A stretch of 31,673 nt of DNA from a virus: the IMG/VR virus record IMGVR_UViG_3300044940_000097, positions 1-31,673 of that record; one strand, 5' to 3'. Below are positions 15,536 through 24,333 of the stretch, in pieces. How positions within the stretch are numbered: position 1 is the stretch's first letter; each line of letters starts with the position of its first letter. The position numbers and the translations under genes are program-made. Below the pieces are notes generated by a model. It was not told the origin of the DNA. It saw nothing but the letters and a program-made list of their open reading frames with translations, and searched no databases.

Positions 15536-17587
15536 TCACTTGTGGGCGAACATTTGATTGTATCTGTCTAGCGTAAAGCCAGGCAACAGCGGCGAACCGC
15601 CATTGTTTGCTGACTCACGCAGATTACCGTGCAGGTTTTCTTTTCTCTCTTCCACTTTTTCTTGTGTCTTACCAGAAGCCACGTCGCGTATTCTCTGTTG
15701 AGTGGATTCAGAGAGCAGCGTTGAGTTGGAGTCCTTCTTTGTAGGTCCAGCAACAGGCTTTCGGTATGTCTTGTTATAAGACTCAATCAGTGGACCGATC
15801 TCACGCTCACTCTTTGCCATCTTCAGATGCTCCAAGAGAGCATTTGGGTTGGCAGAGCCAATGACAGCCTTGTAGCGCGCAAGGTCAAGATGCAGATCCT
15901 CAACAGTCTCATTCAGACGAGCAAGCTCATTGCGGCTCTCCATCACAACAGCTTTTGCCTTCTGATAGCCAATCGCCTGCTGTTCAGCTTCGGTCAGTTG
16001 AGCCTTCAGCATCTTTATCTGATCACGACTCTCTCTTATCAGATCCCTTGCAGCGTCTTCTCTCTGCTTGCTCTCCTCTAGCTCTTGACGGAGCGCTCGC
16101 AGAAGATTTTTTGCCTCTTGCAGTTCAGCATGTGCGCCATTCAATCGCTTGATCTTTATGCTGGCCGCATTAAGTCTCTCATTGCAATCACTCAGCTTAC
16201 CTTTAAGATCCTCAATAAAGCCCTCATATACAGAGGGCTCATCGTAGAGCCTGCCATTAGAGGCAAACTCATTCATGACCACTTCAACGCGCTTTCTATA
16301 CTCATCAAGCGTGTCGTAGTTTTTATAAGGTCCAACCATAGACAGGAAGTGGTCAGTATGCTCCTTCCGCACTCTATGCACATTGCTTGCGAGAATGTAT
16401 GCGACAGACACCTTGCGCAAGTCTTCCTTCAATGCAGCTTTGCGCTCTTCCAGCTTGAAGATGTCAGCGTTAGCTGCCTCAAGCTGCTCTTTCCAACCCG
16501 CACGCTCCGCCTCCGAAAGATCCGAGGGAGTCATTCCCTCCGCCAACGGGGCGATCTGACGCAGGAGCGACTTGTAAACGAGGCGCATATCGCCCTCAGC
16601 CTCCAACTCCTCCATCACACGCTCACGCTCTTCCTGCGTTGCAGTGTACAGCACGCGCTCAAGGTTCTCTGCAACCTTGGCTTGCTCATTCTCCACAGCA
16701 ACGCGCAGCTTCTCCTCATAAACACGGTTGAGCTTGATCGTAACATTGCGCTCCGCCTCTGCCACGAGACTTGCGTGAATGTCAGGATAAAGCGCAGCCA
16801 GCGCGGCGAGCGAGTGAGGGATCACCCCTTCCGTCTTGACAGGTTCAGGCATGACAGGCTTGAGCGGAACGATGTGTGATGCAGGCGGCGCCACAGTGGC
16901 ATTGGGCTCACTGCTTGAGCTATCACCGCTGGACTTGTCATCACCCTGCGTCTCTTCACTGTCCTTCACATCAGCACCTTCCTCGCCTTCTCCCTCCTCC
17001 TCGCCCTTACCCTTGCCATCTGTATTGACGTTGACCTCCACATCAACCTCAACTTCAACCTCAGACTCGGCAAAGTGCGTACCTTCGCCATGATAACTAA
17101 AGTCTGGCAACGCGCTAGACATCGCGGGGTCAGCCACAACGTCATAGGTCAGCAACTTAAAGTCCTCTTGGACGACGTGATAACCTTGCTGATTTTTCTG
17201 CACAGATCCGAGGCCGCGAGATGACACACCCAGCTTTACGCCAGAGTCAACCAGCGCTTGCAGCTCTCGACCATTGCGCGTCTTCAAGACCTCCAAATGA
17301 CCCATCACGCGCCCATCAGACTCAATGGTCATCTTTGTGATGATGTGAGACACACGACCGAGCATGGTGCGGCCATCGTCAGGATGATCCAGCTCACCAA
17401 AGAGCTGACGGTGCATCATAGCCCGCTCCAAGCGCTTGATCTCGCGCTCCAAGATGCGCCTGGGATAGATGCGGCCATTAGCGGTCGGCACATCTACACG
17501 GCCAAACTCGCCAACAGCGACGATCCGACCGTCTTGAGACTCGCTCAGTGTAAGCGTGAGCGGATGATATTCTCTCATATACTGCAT
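15536..17587 (-). CDS. Prohead protease fused to a long coiled-coil scaffold
   Basis: This 683-aa protein has an N-terminal serine protease domain of the T4 gp21 type. His68 lies in FGELDHPDDG, Ser122 or Ser123 in LGVSSRGLGSV, and an acid in DVVADPAMSS near 149-157. After an acidic linker (about 165-240) the remaining 440 residues are almost entirely charged coiled coil (for example ELEESKQREDAARDLIRESR), as expected of the internal scaffold, gp22 in T4. One gene thus does the work of two T4 genes. The protein should build the prohead core and then digest it. AGGAGTTAATC precedes the ATG, and a terminator lies upstream at 17621-17672, so this gene probably starts its own transcript. Confidence 0.9.
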   Translation of the reverse strand: MQYMREYHPLTLTLSESQDGRIVAVGEFGRVDVPTANGRIYPRRILEREIKRLERAMMHRQLFGELDHPDDGRTMLGRVSHIITKMTIESDGRVMGHLEVLKTRNGRELQALVDSGVKLGVSSRGLGSVQKNQQGYHVVQEDFKLLTYDVVADPAMSSALPDFSYHGEGTHFAESEVEVEVDVEVNVNTDGKGKGEEEGEGEEGADVKDSEETQGDDKSSGDSSSSEPNATVAPPASHIVPLKPVMPEPVKTEGVIPHSLAALAALYPDIHASLVAEAERNVTIKLNRVYEEKLRVAVENEQAKVAENLERVLYTATQEERERVMEELEAEGDMRLVYKSLLRQIAPLAEGMTPSDLSEAERAGWKEQLEAANADIFKLEERKAALKEDLRKVSVAYILASNVHRVRKEHTDHFLSMVGPYKNYDTLDEYRKRVEVVMNEFASNGRLYDEPSVYEGFIEDLKGKLSDCNERLNAASIKIKRLNGAHAELQEAKNLLRALRQELEESKQREDAARDLIRESRDQIKMLKAQLTEAEQQAIGYQKAKAVVMESRNELARLNETVEDLHLDLARYKAVIGSANPNALLEHLKMAKSEREIGPLIESYNKTYRKPVAGPTKKDSNSTLLSESTQQRIRDVASGKTQEKVEERKENLHGNLRESANNGGSPLLPGFTLDRYNQMFAHK

Positions 17588-17620
17588 GATTAACTCCTGA
17601 ATGCGAGGCGAAGGTCTTAT

Positions 17621-17672
17621 AAAAAAGCCCCGATTCTTTATCGGCCTTTATGCCTCTAAATCATCGGGGCTT
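17621..17672 (-). terminator. Factor-independent terminator upstream of the protease-capsid unit
   Basis: On the minus strand AAGCCCCGAT (672-663 of the 17 kb block) pairs with ATCGGGGCTT (634-625), followed by TTTT (complement of the A-run 17621-17626). The loop is 28 bases, longer than usual. It sits 20 bases after the stop of the 75-aa gene and 34 bases before the protease ATG. Confidence 0.82.
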
Positions 17673-17691
17673 CCTGTTTCATCGCGCCTGC

Positions 17692-17919
17692 TCAATAGGT
17701 CTTCCATCTGAACTTTCCAGAGTAGCCCGTATTGGCCAAGACACGTCTCTTCTGGCGCTTCCGGCCAAGCGCATTATTGATGTCTCGCTTGAGCTGCTTA
17801 CCGAGACTTGGACCGAAGCCTATTATCTCGCGGCGACCAGATTTGTAGGCTGACCGCCGCTTGCGCTTGCCGCCGCCCTTGCGGGCTTGCTCTCCTCGAA
17901 ATGCCTCTTGCAAGGTCAT
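17692..17919 (-). CDS. Small very basic protein (75 aa), head region
   Basis: This 75-aa protein has a Lys/Arg-rich N-terminal half (KGGGKRKRRSAYKSGRRE), then GFGPSLGKQLKRDINNALGR and an aromatic, basic end (GYSGKFRWKTY). No family is recognised. It follows the acidic/basic 273-aa gene by 13 bases and is followed by a terminator. The position next to prohead genes and the composition suggest a DNA- or scaffold-binding internal head protein. The ribosome site is weak (TCGGA), so translation may be coupled to the upstream gene. Confidence 0.6.
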   Translation of the reverse strand: MTLQEAFRGEQARKGGGKRKRRSAYKSGRREIIGFGPSLGKQLKRDINNALGRKRQKRRVLANTGYSGKFRWKTY

Positions 17920-17932
17920 TCCGAGGAACGCA

Positions 17933-18754
17933 TCAGGCCAGAAGGTGCTGATAGCGACGAAACGAAGACTTCATGACACCCTTCGCCCGCGTTGCCAACT
18001 TCGCCGCTGCGATCTCGTCGAAGTCGCCCCGATTAACCGCCTCAGCCACCTGCTTGCAGCGGTTGGCGAACTTCACCAGCGCCTTCTTGTCCTCAGCAGA
18101 CTCACAAACGTTGTGGATCGCCTTGGCAGCACGCACAGAACGATTGAGGTCAGCCACAACAGCATCCACGTTGATGCGGTAGGCGCCAGCATCCTTGCTC
18201 TCCTCAAGCATGGAGTCCAGACGAGTCTCCAGAGACTCGCGCTGCTGCCAGCGCCTCTTCATCAACTCACGACGCTTGTACTCAGGATCGCGCTCCCTCA
18301 TCTGACGCTGCTTCTTAACCTTGGCCTTGTTCTTCTGATACCACTTGCGACGCGCAGCACGCTCGGCAGAAGTCATGGGCTTGACACGAATCTTCTTGGG
18401 AGTGCCGCCTGCATACGACGTGATCACACGCGACTCGTCCAAGTCGTAATCAGACGCCAGATCGTCCAGTTCATCGTCGGCATAGTCGTCTTCATCATCA
18501 AAGACATCATCATCGCCGCCCATCAGCTCGTCGTCCAGCTCGTCATACTCCTCCTCATCTGCGGCTTCAAACGGGTCTTCGTCGACGTCTTCGTCGTCGT
18601 AGTAGTCTTCGTCGTCAAAGACATCATCATCGCCGCCCATCAGCTCGTCTTCAAACTCATCATAGCCGTCGTCCTCCTCATCCATTGACCAGCTCTCAGC
18701 CAGATCGCCAACCTTGGACTCTTGGAGGTACTTTTCAATCGAGTTCTTCATCAC
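17933..18754 (-). CDS. Bipolar acidic/basic head-region protein with internal duplication
   Basis: This 273-aa protein has an intensely acidic stretch at about residues 24-105 with two copies of DELMGGDDDVFDDED. A strongly basic stretch at about 115-165 follows (RKWYQKNKAKVKKQRQMRER). A helical C-terminal third carries SVRAAKAIHNVCESAEDKKA. The two repeat copies come from an exact 35-base direct repeat (18498-18532 and 18615-18649). L-x-E sites near the N-terminus (YLQE, DLAE) and at DLDE could be prohead protease targets. It lies among portal and protease genes, so a core or internal head protein is likely, but I recognise no named family. Confidence 0.7.
   Translation of the reverse strand: MMKNSIEKYLQESKVGDLAESWSMDEEDDGYDEFEDELMGGDDDVFDDEDYYDDEDVDEDPFEAADEEEYDELDDELMGGDDDVFDDEDDYADDELDDLASDYDLDESRVITSYAGGTPKKIRVKPMTSAERAARRKWYQKNKAKVKKQRQMRERDPEYKRRELMKRRWQQRESLETRLDSMLEESKDAGAYRINVDAVVADLNRSVRAAKAIHNVCESAEDKKALVKFANRCKQVAEAVNRGDFDEIAAAKLATRAKGVMKSSFRRYQHLLA
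18498..18649. repeat. 35-base direct repeat within the acidic protein gene
   Basis: The same 35 bases occur at 18498-18532 and 18615-18649, 117 bases apart, in frame. Both encode the same Gly-Gly-Asp-rich acidic segment. The intervening sequence is also acidic but diverged, which suggests unequal duplication of a disordered region or recent repair by recombination. Confidence 0.85.
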
Positions 18755-18798
18755 CGTCTCCTAATTGCTTGAGCTGTCTGTGACAGATCCTTTACTAC

Positions 18799-19551
18799 TC
18801 AGCCTTGCGAAATAAGGCAGGCTGCACACAGGCAAGCTGCCTCTACAAAGTCAGCGCATCTATCGCGCGCTTGTCTTGCTACCTGTCCGCTGGGTTGTAA
18901 GCCTCCAAGGCGTTGCAACAGTTCCAGCGTGTTCCTGACATCCGCCAGCAAGTCTTTACTGATGACTTGCAGGTTGACATCCTTTGAAAGAGAAGCACGT
19001 TGCATCTTTGATTGCAAAAATTCTAAAACTTGGACAGCTTGACCCACCCATTGCTCACTTGTTCGCAGACCTACTATCTGTACGCCCTCTGGCATATCCC
19101 CCAACAAGCTCAAGTAAGCAGACCCCTGTGCGCTCGGTATTAGCTCTCTACACCGCAAATACCATAGTGACGCAGAAGGCGATGGGATGACGCGCTTGTA
19201 TTTTTCATCAAAGTCTTTTAGCACATCCGAAGTGCTTATCTTATGCGCGGCCATCTTACTCGCCAAGCCAACCTCACCACGCACAATCCTCGCCGCCATG
19301 TCATTGTAAAAACCTTTTACATCTGCGGCGCGCATTGATCTGAATGGACCTTCATAACGCTCATCGCCCATCACAAGATCGCCATTGAGCGCGACATGAT
19401 AAGGTTTGCTAAATAAACCATCATCCCTCTTGAAATAAAAACAATCACTGCATGTACAGATGTATGTTACACCTGCACGCCCGCAAAAGGTTTTTATTTC
19501 TTCCAAGAGGCGATCATAACTATTATTCAGCATATGGATTATCATTGACAT
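18799..19551 (-). CDS. Unknown protein between portal and core genes (250 aa)
   Basis: This 250-aa protein is not recognised. An N-terminal segment has a tight cysteine cluster (YICTCSDCFYFKRDDG, Cys near residues 32-37) followed by YHVALNGDLVMGDERYEGPF, suggesting a small metal-binding or disulfide module. The middle and end are helical (VLEFLQSKMQRASLSKDVNL), ending with a Cys/Ala-rich tail (EAACLCAACLISQG). It starts 2 bases after the portal stop. Position suggests a head or packaging role; there is no direct evidence. Confidence 0.65.
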   Translation of the reverse strand: MSMIIHMLNNSYDRLLEEIKTFCGRAGVTYICTCSDCFYFKRDDGLFSKPYHVALNGDLVMGDERYEGPFRSMRAADVKGFYNDMAARIVRGEVGLASKMAAHKISTSDVLKDFDEKYKRVIPSPSASLWYLRCRELIPSAQGSAYLSLLGDMPEGVQIVGLRTSEQWVGQAVQVLEFLQSKMQRASLSKDVNLQVISKDLLADVRNTLELLQRLGGLQPSGQVARQARDRCADFVEAACLCAACLISQG

Positions 19552-19553
19552 GT

Positions 19554-22361
19554 TCAGCCAGACCTTCTCTTTCTTTCCTTCACATCACCAAAGTCAAACC
19601 TTGCTCTTGGCGCCGACTTGAAAGCTGAGTTTTTTTGAATGTTTGTGAGCAGATCCCTTACGCCATCCAGCTTCTTAAATAGCGCACTATGACTCTTGCG
19701 CATCTCAAGAATAACCTGCTCAGGGTTCATATCGCTGCGACCTCTTGTATAATCGCGCTCGGACACTCCCCATGCACCTGATTTGATCTTCTTGGCGATG
19801 CGACGCTCCCGCGCGGCGCGCGCGACCTTTGGATTGCGCACCTCATTGAGTACGGGCCGCCCCTCCGCCTGCTCCAGGCTTTCGTTTTGCGCTTTTGTGG
19901 TCAAGACATCACGGCGGATCTCGCGCTCAATCTCAGCCGTAGAGAGCATGTCTAGCTCCTCTTGGCGCAGGACCATAAGATTGACAGCCTCCTCCTCGCT
20001 GAATCCAAACAGGTTGACCATAAGCCACCGAACACTCACCTCTTCCTTGAGGCGGTCCATGATGTCTGCCTTGGCAGATAAGATCTCAATCCTAGCCAGC
20101 TCCAAGATGGCAGATGGGACAGTCATAAGAATGTTGTAGTAGAAGTCATCAGGGTTTCTATTGGTTGCTAACATATGCACATCAGCTATATGTGAGAAAC
20201 CATGTCTGATGCCTTGCTGCACACGCATGATGCTTGATGCAAACCTGATGTCCTCTTGAGACAACGGCCTCTCCTGAACATCATCATCCTTGCCGAGCAT
20301 CGGAATCTTAATCGCCCTGCCCAGCTTCTTTCTGAAATAGTCAATATCATCCACGGCCTGATAGTCTGGACCCTGGATGCTATCAATCCTGACCGCCTCG
20401 CCACGCTGTCTATTAACAGGCACAAAAAAGTCTTCATCAATCGACAGGGGATCAAACGCAGTGTCAAGCTGCCCCGTTGAAGGATTTATTATCCTGCGAC
20501 GCTTGTACATATTGCGAACTCGCTTCGCCTCTTCCCATGCCTGCTGTGGCGGCAGATTTCCTGTATCCACATAAAAAGCATATCGAGAAGGCGCGCGAGT
20601 GTTATGCACAACAACGCCGTCAGCAACAAAGTTATGAGTCTCCGCATCAACACCTATATCCCAAATCTCGCCCTCAAAAGACTTCTTGACCTTTAGTATT
20701 GGCGAATGAAGGCCGAACCTCTTTCCAGACACGGTGAGTTTTGCAGTGCCATTTGACACCACTATATTTCCACAATCAAACCCAAAGAACATCAGCTTTG
20801 ACTTGAGTATTCTCGCTTGAGCAATCGCCCTTGTCTTGAAGATGCCATCATGCTTGTTAAGTATAACGGAAACCATAGCATCAAGCATTGCATAGCGATG
20901 CTCAAAAGCCATGCTATCAAACCAGTGTGGCAATAGAGCGTTCTTTCGCTCTGAAATTGCGATAATATCATTAACGAAAAGATACTCATGTATAAACAGG
21001 CTCTTTATTGACTTGCTATCATCGTAAATGGCAAGAGATATATCACCACACCCGCTCAAGAATGCTTTAACAAATGACCAAGACTCATCATCAGTATCAA
21101 ACGATACGATACCTTTCTTCATGATTGAAGCAGACATCAAGTAGATGCCAGCAAACCTGGCCAAGTCTGTCGTCATGACAGATGGGTAGTTGTCAGCATC
21201 CAAGCACACGAGCGGCTTCTGCTCGGCGCTCACAACGCGCTGCGCCATCGGCAACAGCTTATAGCTACCTTCCTCCACGAACGGAGTCACGAAGCAATGG
21301 TGGCCAGGCTCAATATCCTTGACCTCCACATAGCTGTACTTCCATTGGCCATCTTCCAGGTGAGCGCAGAGAACAGGGTGTGTGGCGTTCGCATAGAGGC
21401 GGCGCGTATCCGACGACACCTCATAAATCCAATCTGTTCCGTTGCACTTCTTGTAAGTGATATGTGTCTCTTTCAGCCTCGCGTCGTGATCAAACGTATA
21501 GATCGCATCACCAACGTTTACATCACTAATAGGCACGTCGCCGTTCTTGGTCCAGACGCGGGAGTCTTTGTAGAGACACAGCTTATGGATAACAGCCGCA
21601 TCTTCCATCATGACCAAGCGCTTGTACGCCCAGCGCGCGCCATCAAAGATGCCATCACCATAAAGCGACGAGCGGTTCTTTGCGGATAGCTTAAAGTTGG
21701 CGACCTCCCAAGGCTCAAAGCCTATCGTGTTGAACGAAGAGGCCGACATCTGAGGCAGCGGGTGCATGTGATGCCCATTGCCGCGCAACATCATGGCTCG
21801 GAATTGACTCGGCGTCATGGGCGCCAGGCCACTGGGGCTGACCACGAATCCCATCAACTGCCCGTATTCGTCAGGCACCTTGCGCGTCCACGGCGTATGG
21901 AGCGGCTGCGTATCAATGACGCCATGTTCGTTTACAAACAGGCGCTCGTAGGCATCCCCATACTTGCAGGCGTAGCGCACCAGCTCCCAGAGGAACGACT
22001 GCACCTTGAGCTGTCTGTGAAAAAGGAAGTTCAGGTCGGCGGCGAGGTTGTCGTTGTCACTCTCAACCCAGAGCTGACTCTTGCGCAAAAAGTCGGGCTG
22101 CGTTGCCTCATCAGCATAGTTATCAAGAGACGATGTTAGCTCTGGATAGTTGTCCATCTCTTCATAGTCTCTATATTTTTGAATCAAATCCTGATGTATC
22201 GCAACATGCATTGTATAGAAGTCATAGAAAGACATGCCTTCTACGGCTACTGGCGGCAGACCTTGCTGCGCGTAGCGCGCACGCTCAATGCGCGCGATTT
22301 CGTCGTTGTCGCGCTCCCACGCTTGACGCACGGTATCCCAAATGTCTCTCAAACCAGCCAT
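19554..22361 (-). CDS. Portal protein (gp20-like) interrupted by an intein
   Basis: This 935-aa precursor has two portal extein halves of 261 and 348 residues, giving a spliced portal of 609 aa. T4-type portal features include DNYADEATQPD near 80-90, SLYGDGIFDGARWAYKRLVMMEDAAVIHKL at about 232-261 and, right after the intein, TRAPSRYAFYVDTGNLPP. Later blocks include IDYFRKKLGRAIKIPMLGKDD and SQEDIRFASSIMRVQQGI. Residues 262-587 are the intein. The C-terminal 100 residues are charged and basic. The portal dodecamer is the DNA entry channel and docks the terminase encoded just upstream. AGAGGT precedes the ATG at 22361. Confidence 0.92.
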   Translation of the reverse strand: MAGLRDIWDTVRQAWERDNDEIARIERARYAQQGLPPVAVEGMSFYDFYTMHVAIHQDLIQKYRDYEEMDNYPELTSSLDNYADEATQPDFLRKSQLWVESDNDNLAADLNFLFHRQLKVQSFLWELVRYACKYGDAYERLFVNEHGVIDTQPLHTPWTRKVPDEYGQLMGFVVSPSGLAPMTPSQFRAMMLRGNGHHMHPLPQMSASSFNTIGFEPWEVANFKLSAKNRSSLYGDGIFDGARWAYKRLVMMEDAAVIHKLCLYKDSRVWTKNGDVPISDVNVGDAIYTFDHDARLKETHITYKKCNGTDWIYEVSSDTRRLYANATHPVLCAHLEDGQWKYSYVEVKDIEPGHHCFVTPFVEEGSYKLLPMAQRVVSAEQKPLVCLDADNYPSVMTTDLARFAGIYLMSASIMKKGIVSFDTDDESWSFVKAFLSGCGDISLAIYDDSKSIKSLFIHEYLFVNDIIAISERKNALLPHWFDSMAFEHRYAMLDAMVSVILNKHDGIFKTRAIAQARILKSKLMFFGFDCGNIVVSNGTAKLTVSGKRFGLHSPILKVKKSFEGEIWDIGVDAETHNFVADGVVVHNTRAPSRYAFYVDTGNLPPQQAWEEAKRVRNMYKRRRIINPSTGQLDTAFDPLSIDEDFFVPVNRQRGEAVRIDSIQGPDYQAVDDIDYFRKKLGRAIKIPMLGKDDDVQERPLSQEDIRFASSIMRVQQGIRHGFSHIADVHMLATNRNPDDFYYNILMTVPSAILELARIEILSAKADIMDRLKEEVSVRWLMVNLFGFSEEEAVNLMVLRQEELDMLSTAEIEREIRRDVLTTKAQNESLEQAEGRPVLNEVRNPKVARAARERRIAKKIKSGAWGVSERDYTRGRSDMNPEQVILEMRKSHSALFKKLDGVRDLLTNIQKNSAFKSAPRARFDFGDVKERKRRSG
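20601..21578 (-). other. Intein (326 aa) in the portal protein, endonuclease decayed
   Basis: The intein starts at Cys262 (CLYKDSRVWTKNGDVPI) and ends VVVHN at Asn587, with Thr588 as the +1 residue. Splicing blocks are present: block A at the N-terminus, block B NATHPVL at 325-331 (Thr-x-x-His), block F ETHNFVADG at 574-582, and block G VVVHN. The central 170 residues look like a LAGLIDADG endonuclease that has lost its acids: FAGIYLMSAS stands where a G-D-G is expected, and MLDAMVSV where L-D-A-D-G-S-V is expected. It sits in the most conserved segment of the portal, as inteins often do. Removing it restores a continuous portal motif. Confidence 0.9.
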
Positions 22362-22383
22362 ATCTATTACCTCTTTGCGGCAC

Positions 22384-24333
22384 TCAGCCTATAAGGTCAT
22401 GCCATGTATCTAGCGGATGTTCAATTCTTCCTTCCCGCTCAAACGGATCACTAGGAAGCCCCACTCCGCGCGAGCTATTTCTGGATAGTGTATACACCAC
22501 ACCCGCCAAAGAATCGCTCAAGTCCTTTGACTCGCCTGGTATGTGATCAACCTTGCCAGTCAGGTTATCTTTCTTGAGAAGCGACAGCTCACGCTCAAGA
22601 ATCTCATTCTTCACGACAGACACACGGCGCTCATACATTGCCTCTTTAAGTGTGTCGTAACCATCAGGTTTCGTATCAAGACTGAATCGCTCAGTGGTGA
22701 ATCCATTATCCTCCAACACCTGCAATGTGTCTGCTGACTGATAGGTGTCAGATGTGACGAGAGTGATTGTGTAGCCATGCTTCCGAAGCTCATAGATGAG
22801 GTGACGTATGTTGGAGAAACGGATCTCATCGTTGGGCGGGGCGACGATTTGCAGAAGCAGATCAATCTTGATGAACGGTCGCTGCTCTCTGTACTCAACA
22901 CCCGTCTCAGGGTCGCGCACCGTCACTTCAACCCACTTGGCCACATGCCCCATACAAAACCCCGTCGCATCTGTGGTGAGTGACGGGTCAATGTGGATAT
23001 GCCGAGGAGCGTCAGGGTTCAGAATAGGCTTGTGCTTGACCTCTATCAAACCACCAAGCGTCTTGGTGTTGTAGCTGCGCACCATGAGATTCCAGTTGAT
23101 CCTGAGTGTCGATCCACTCTCCCAAGAGAGTGATGGCAGCGGGTGCGGCCCATCTTGGCGATCATCGCTCATCCACTTGATAGCATCTGGCTTGTTTAGA
23201 TAAGGCATGACTCGCGGCACTGCCTTACCTGCGATGTCACGAATGGCAGTCTCAATGTCATTCTCAAACTCACCTCTATACTCAATGGGAATGACCAACA
23301 CCTCTGCCATCTCGTCATCTGTATTTGGCGGCGCCTCCCCTTCTGCCAAGATCCTTGATGGGAGCGTTCGACCTCCAAAAAAGACTCTAAATTTTTCTCC
23401 GCTATACTTGTCTTGTGGCTTCACATCCCATTCAGCATAATCCATAACGTACATGCCAGGATCATCCTTGCCATCTTGAATGCGCTTGGCCGTAAAGTCA
23501 AGATCGGTATTCTTGGATGAGATCACGAAGAGTACGCCAGGCACAGAACCGTGACGCATGAAACGGCTCTTGATACGCTTCGTGATGGATTGGTGAACCT
23601 TCTCAATGCGCGTCACTGGCTTTGAGTTAAGCGTCTTATCCTGCTTGAACTGCTTATTGTTAGCACCAAAGTTAACCTCGTCCATAATCGCGCCAAAGAC
23701 GTTCAAACCGATCAACCCCTCAGATGTAGAAGCAGCACAGACAATGCGTATTGAGTCTGTAATCTTGGCTTCGTACTTGCCAAAATCTGGCCTGGGCGAC
23801 AGCTCTTGAAAATAGGGGCTTGATTGCACGCGGTTCATCAAGTCTTGATAGATAGAGCGAGATGCCTGCACCTGTGTCGTAGACATAAGCGCAAAGTAGA
23901 TCGGCGTGCCTGCTGCCAACCCATATGTCTCTTGCGGGTCAGCCAAGCATGTCAGCTTATACAGAGAATAAAGCATCCCAGTTATGGAGAAGAATGATTT
24001 TCCATAACCAATTGAACCAGTCAAGATGACTTCAAAGTAATTCCCATTTATAACCTCAATAATATCTTCCTTGAGCTTTGGATAGAGATTTCTTGATGAT
24101 GGGCCAGAATAGTATTCATCCTCAATAAACTCTTCAATGGATACTGGCGGTCGTCTGTAATGACTTTTTCGCAGCCTTGCTGCCTCCTTATTGATCTGCT
24201 CATCTCCAGACAGCAGCCTTATGATGTACTTCTGCTCGGCAGCAGACAGTGATGCCCAGTCACGCTGCATAGCCTTGATCTCCTCTTCAATCGTCCTTAC
24301 GACCTTGGCACGTCCATTCTCCTCGTAGATCAT
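22384..24333 (-). CDS. Terminase large subunit
   Basis: This 649-aa protein is the ATP-driven packaging motor and nuclease. The ATPase half has Walker A GSIGYGKS at 106-113 and Walker B FGAIMDEV with Asp218 and Glu219. The RNase H-like nuclease half has the three expected acids: Asp449 in IHIDPSLTTDATG, Asp529 in LVTSDTYQSAD, and Asp607 in SKDLSDSLAG. The length is close to T4 gp17 (610 aa). Its ATG overlaps the stop of the preceding putative small terminase (ATGA), and the portal gene follows 22 bases later, the usual order of packaging genes. Confidence 0.94.
   Translation of the reverse strand: MIYEENGRAKVVRTIEEEIKAMQRDWASLSAAEQKYIIRLLSGDEQINKEAARLRKSHYRRPPVSIEEFIEDEYYSGPSSRNLYPKLKEDIIEVINGNYFEVILTGSIGYGKSFFSITGMLYSLYKLTCLADPQETYGLAAGTPIYFALMSTTQVQASRSIYQDLMNRVQSSPYFQELSPRPDFGKYEAKITDSIRIVCAASTSEGLIGLNVFGAIMDEVNFGANNKQFKQDKTLNSKPVTRIEKVHQSITKRIKSRFMRHGSVPGVLFVISSKNTDLDFTAKRIQDGKDDPGMYVMDYAEWDVKPQDKYSGEKFRVFFGGRTLPSRILAEGEAPPNTDDEMAEVLVIPIEYRGEFENDIETAIRDIAGKAVPRVMPYLNKPDAIKWMSDDRQDGPHPLPSLSWESGSTLRINWNLMVRSYNTKTLGGLIEVKHKPILNPDAPRHIHIDPSLTTDATGFCMGHVAKWVEVTVRDPETGVEYREQRPFIKIDLLLQIVAPPNDEIRFSNIRHLIYELRKHGYTITLVTSDTYQSADTLQVLEDNGFTTERFSLDTKPDGYDTLKEAMYERRVSVVKNEILERELSLLKKDNLTGKVDHIPGESKDLSDSLAGVVYTLSRNSSRGVGLPSDPFEREGRIEHPLDTWHDLIG

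Noticed and set aside
16523-16545. Small inverted repeat (GAGGGA/TCCCTC) inside the protease-scaffold gene
   Set aside because: Six base pairs in coding sequence is within chance expectation.
20601-21578. An active LAGLIDADG homing endonuclease in the intein
   Set aside because: Both motif positions lack the catalytic aspartate, so I treat the endonuclease as decayed.
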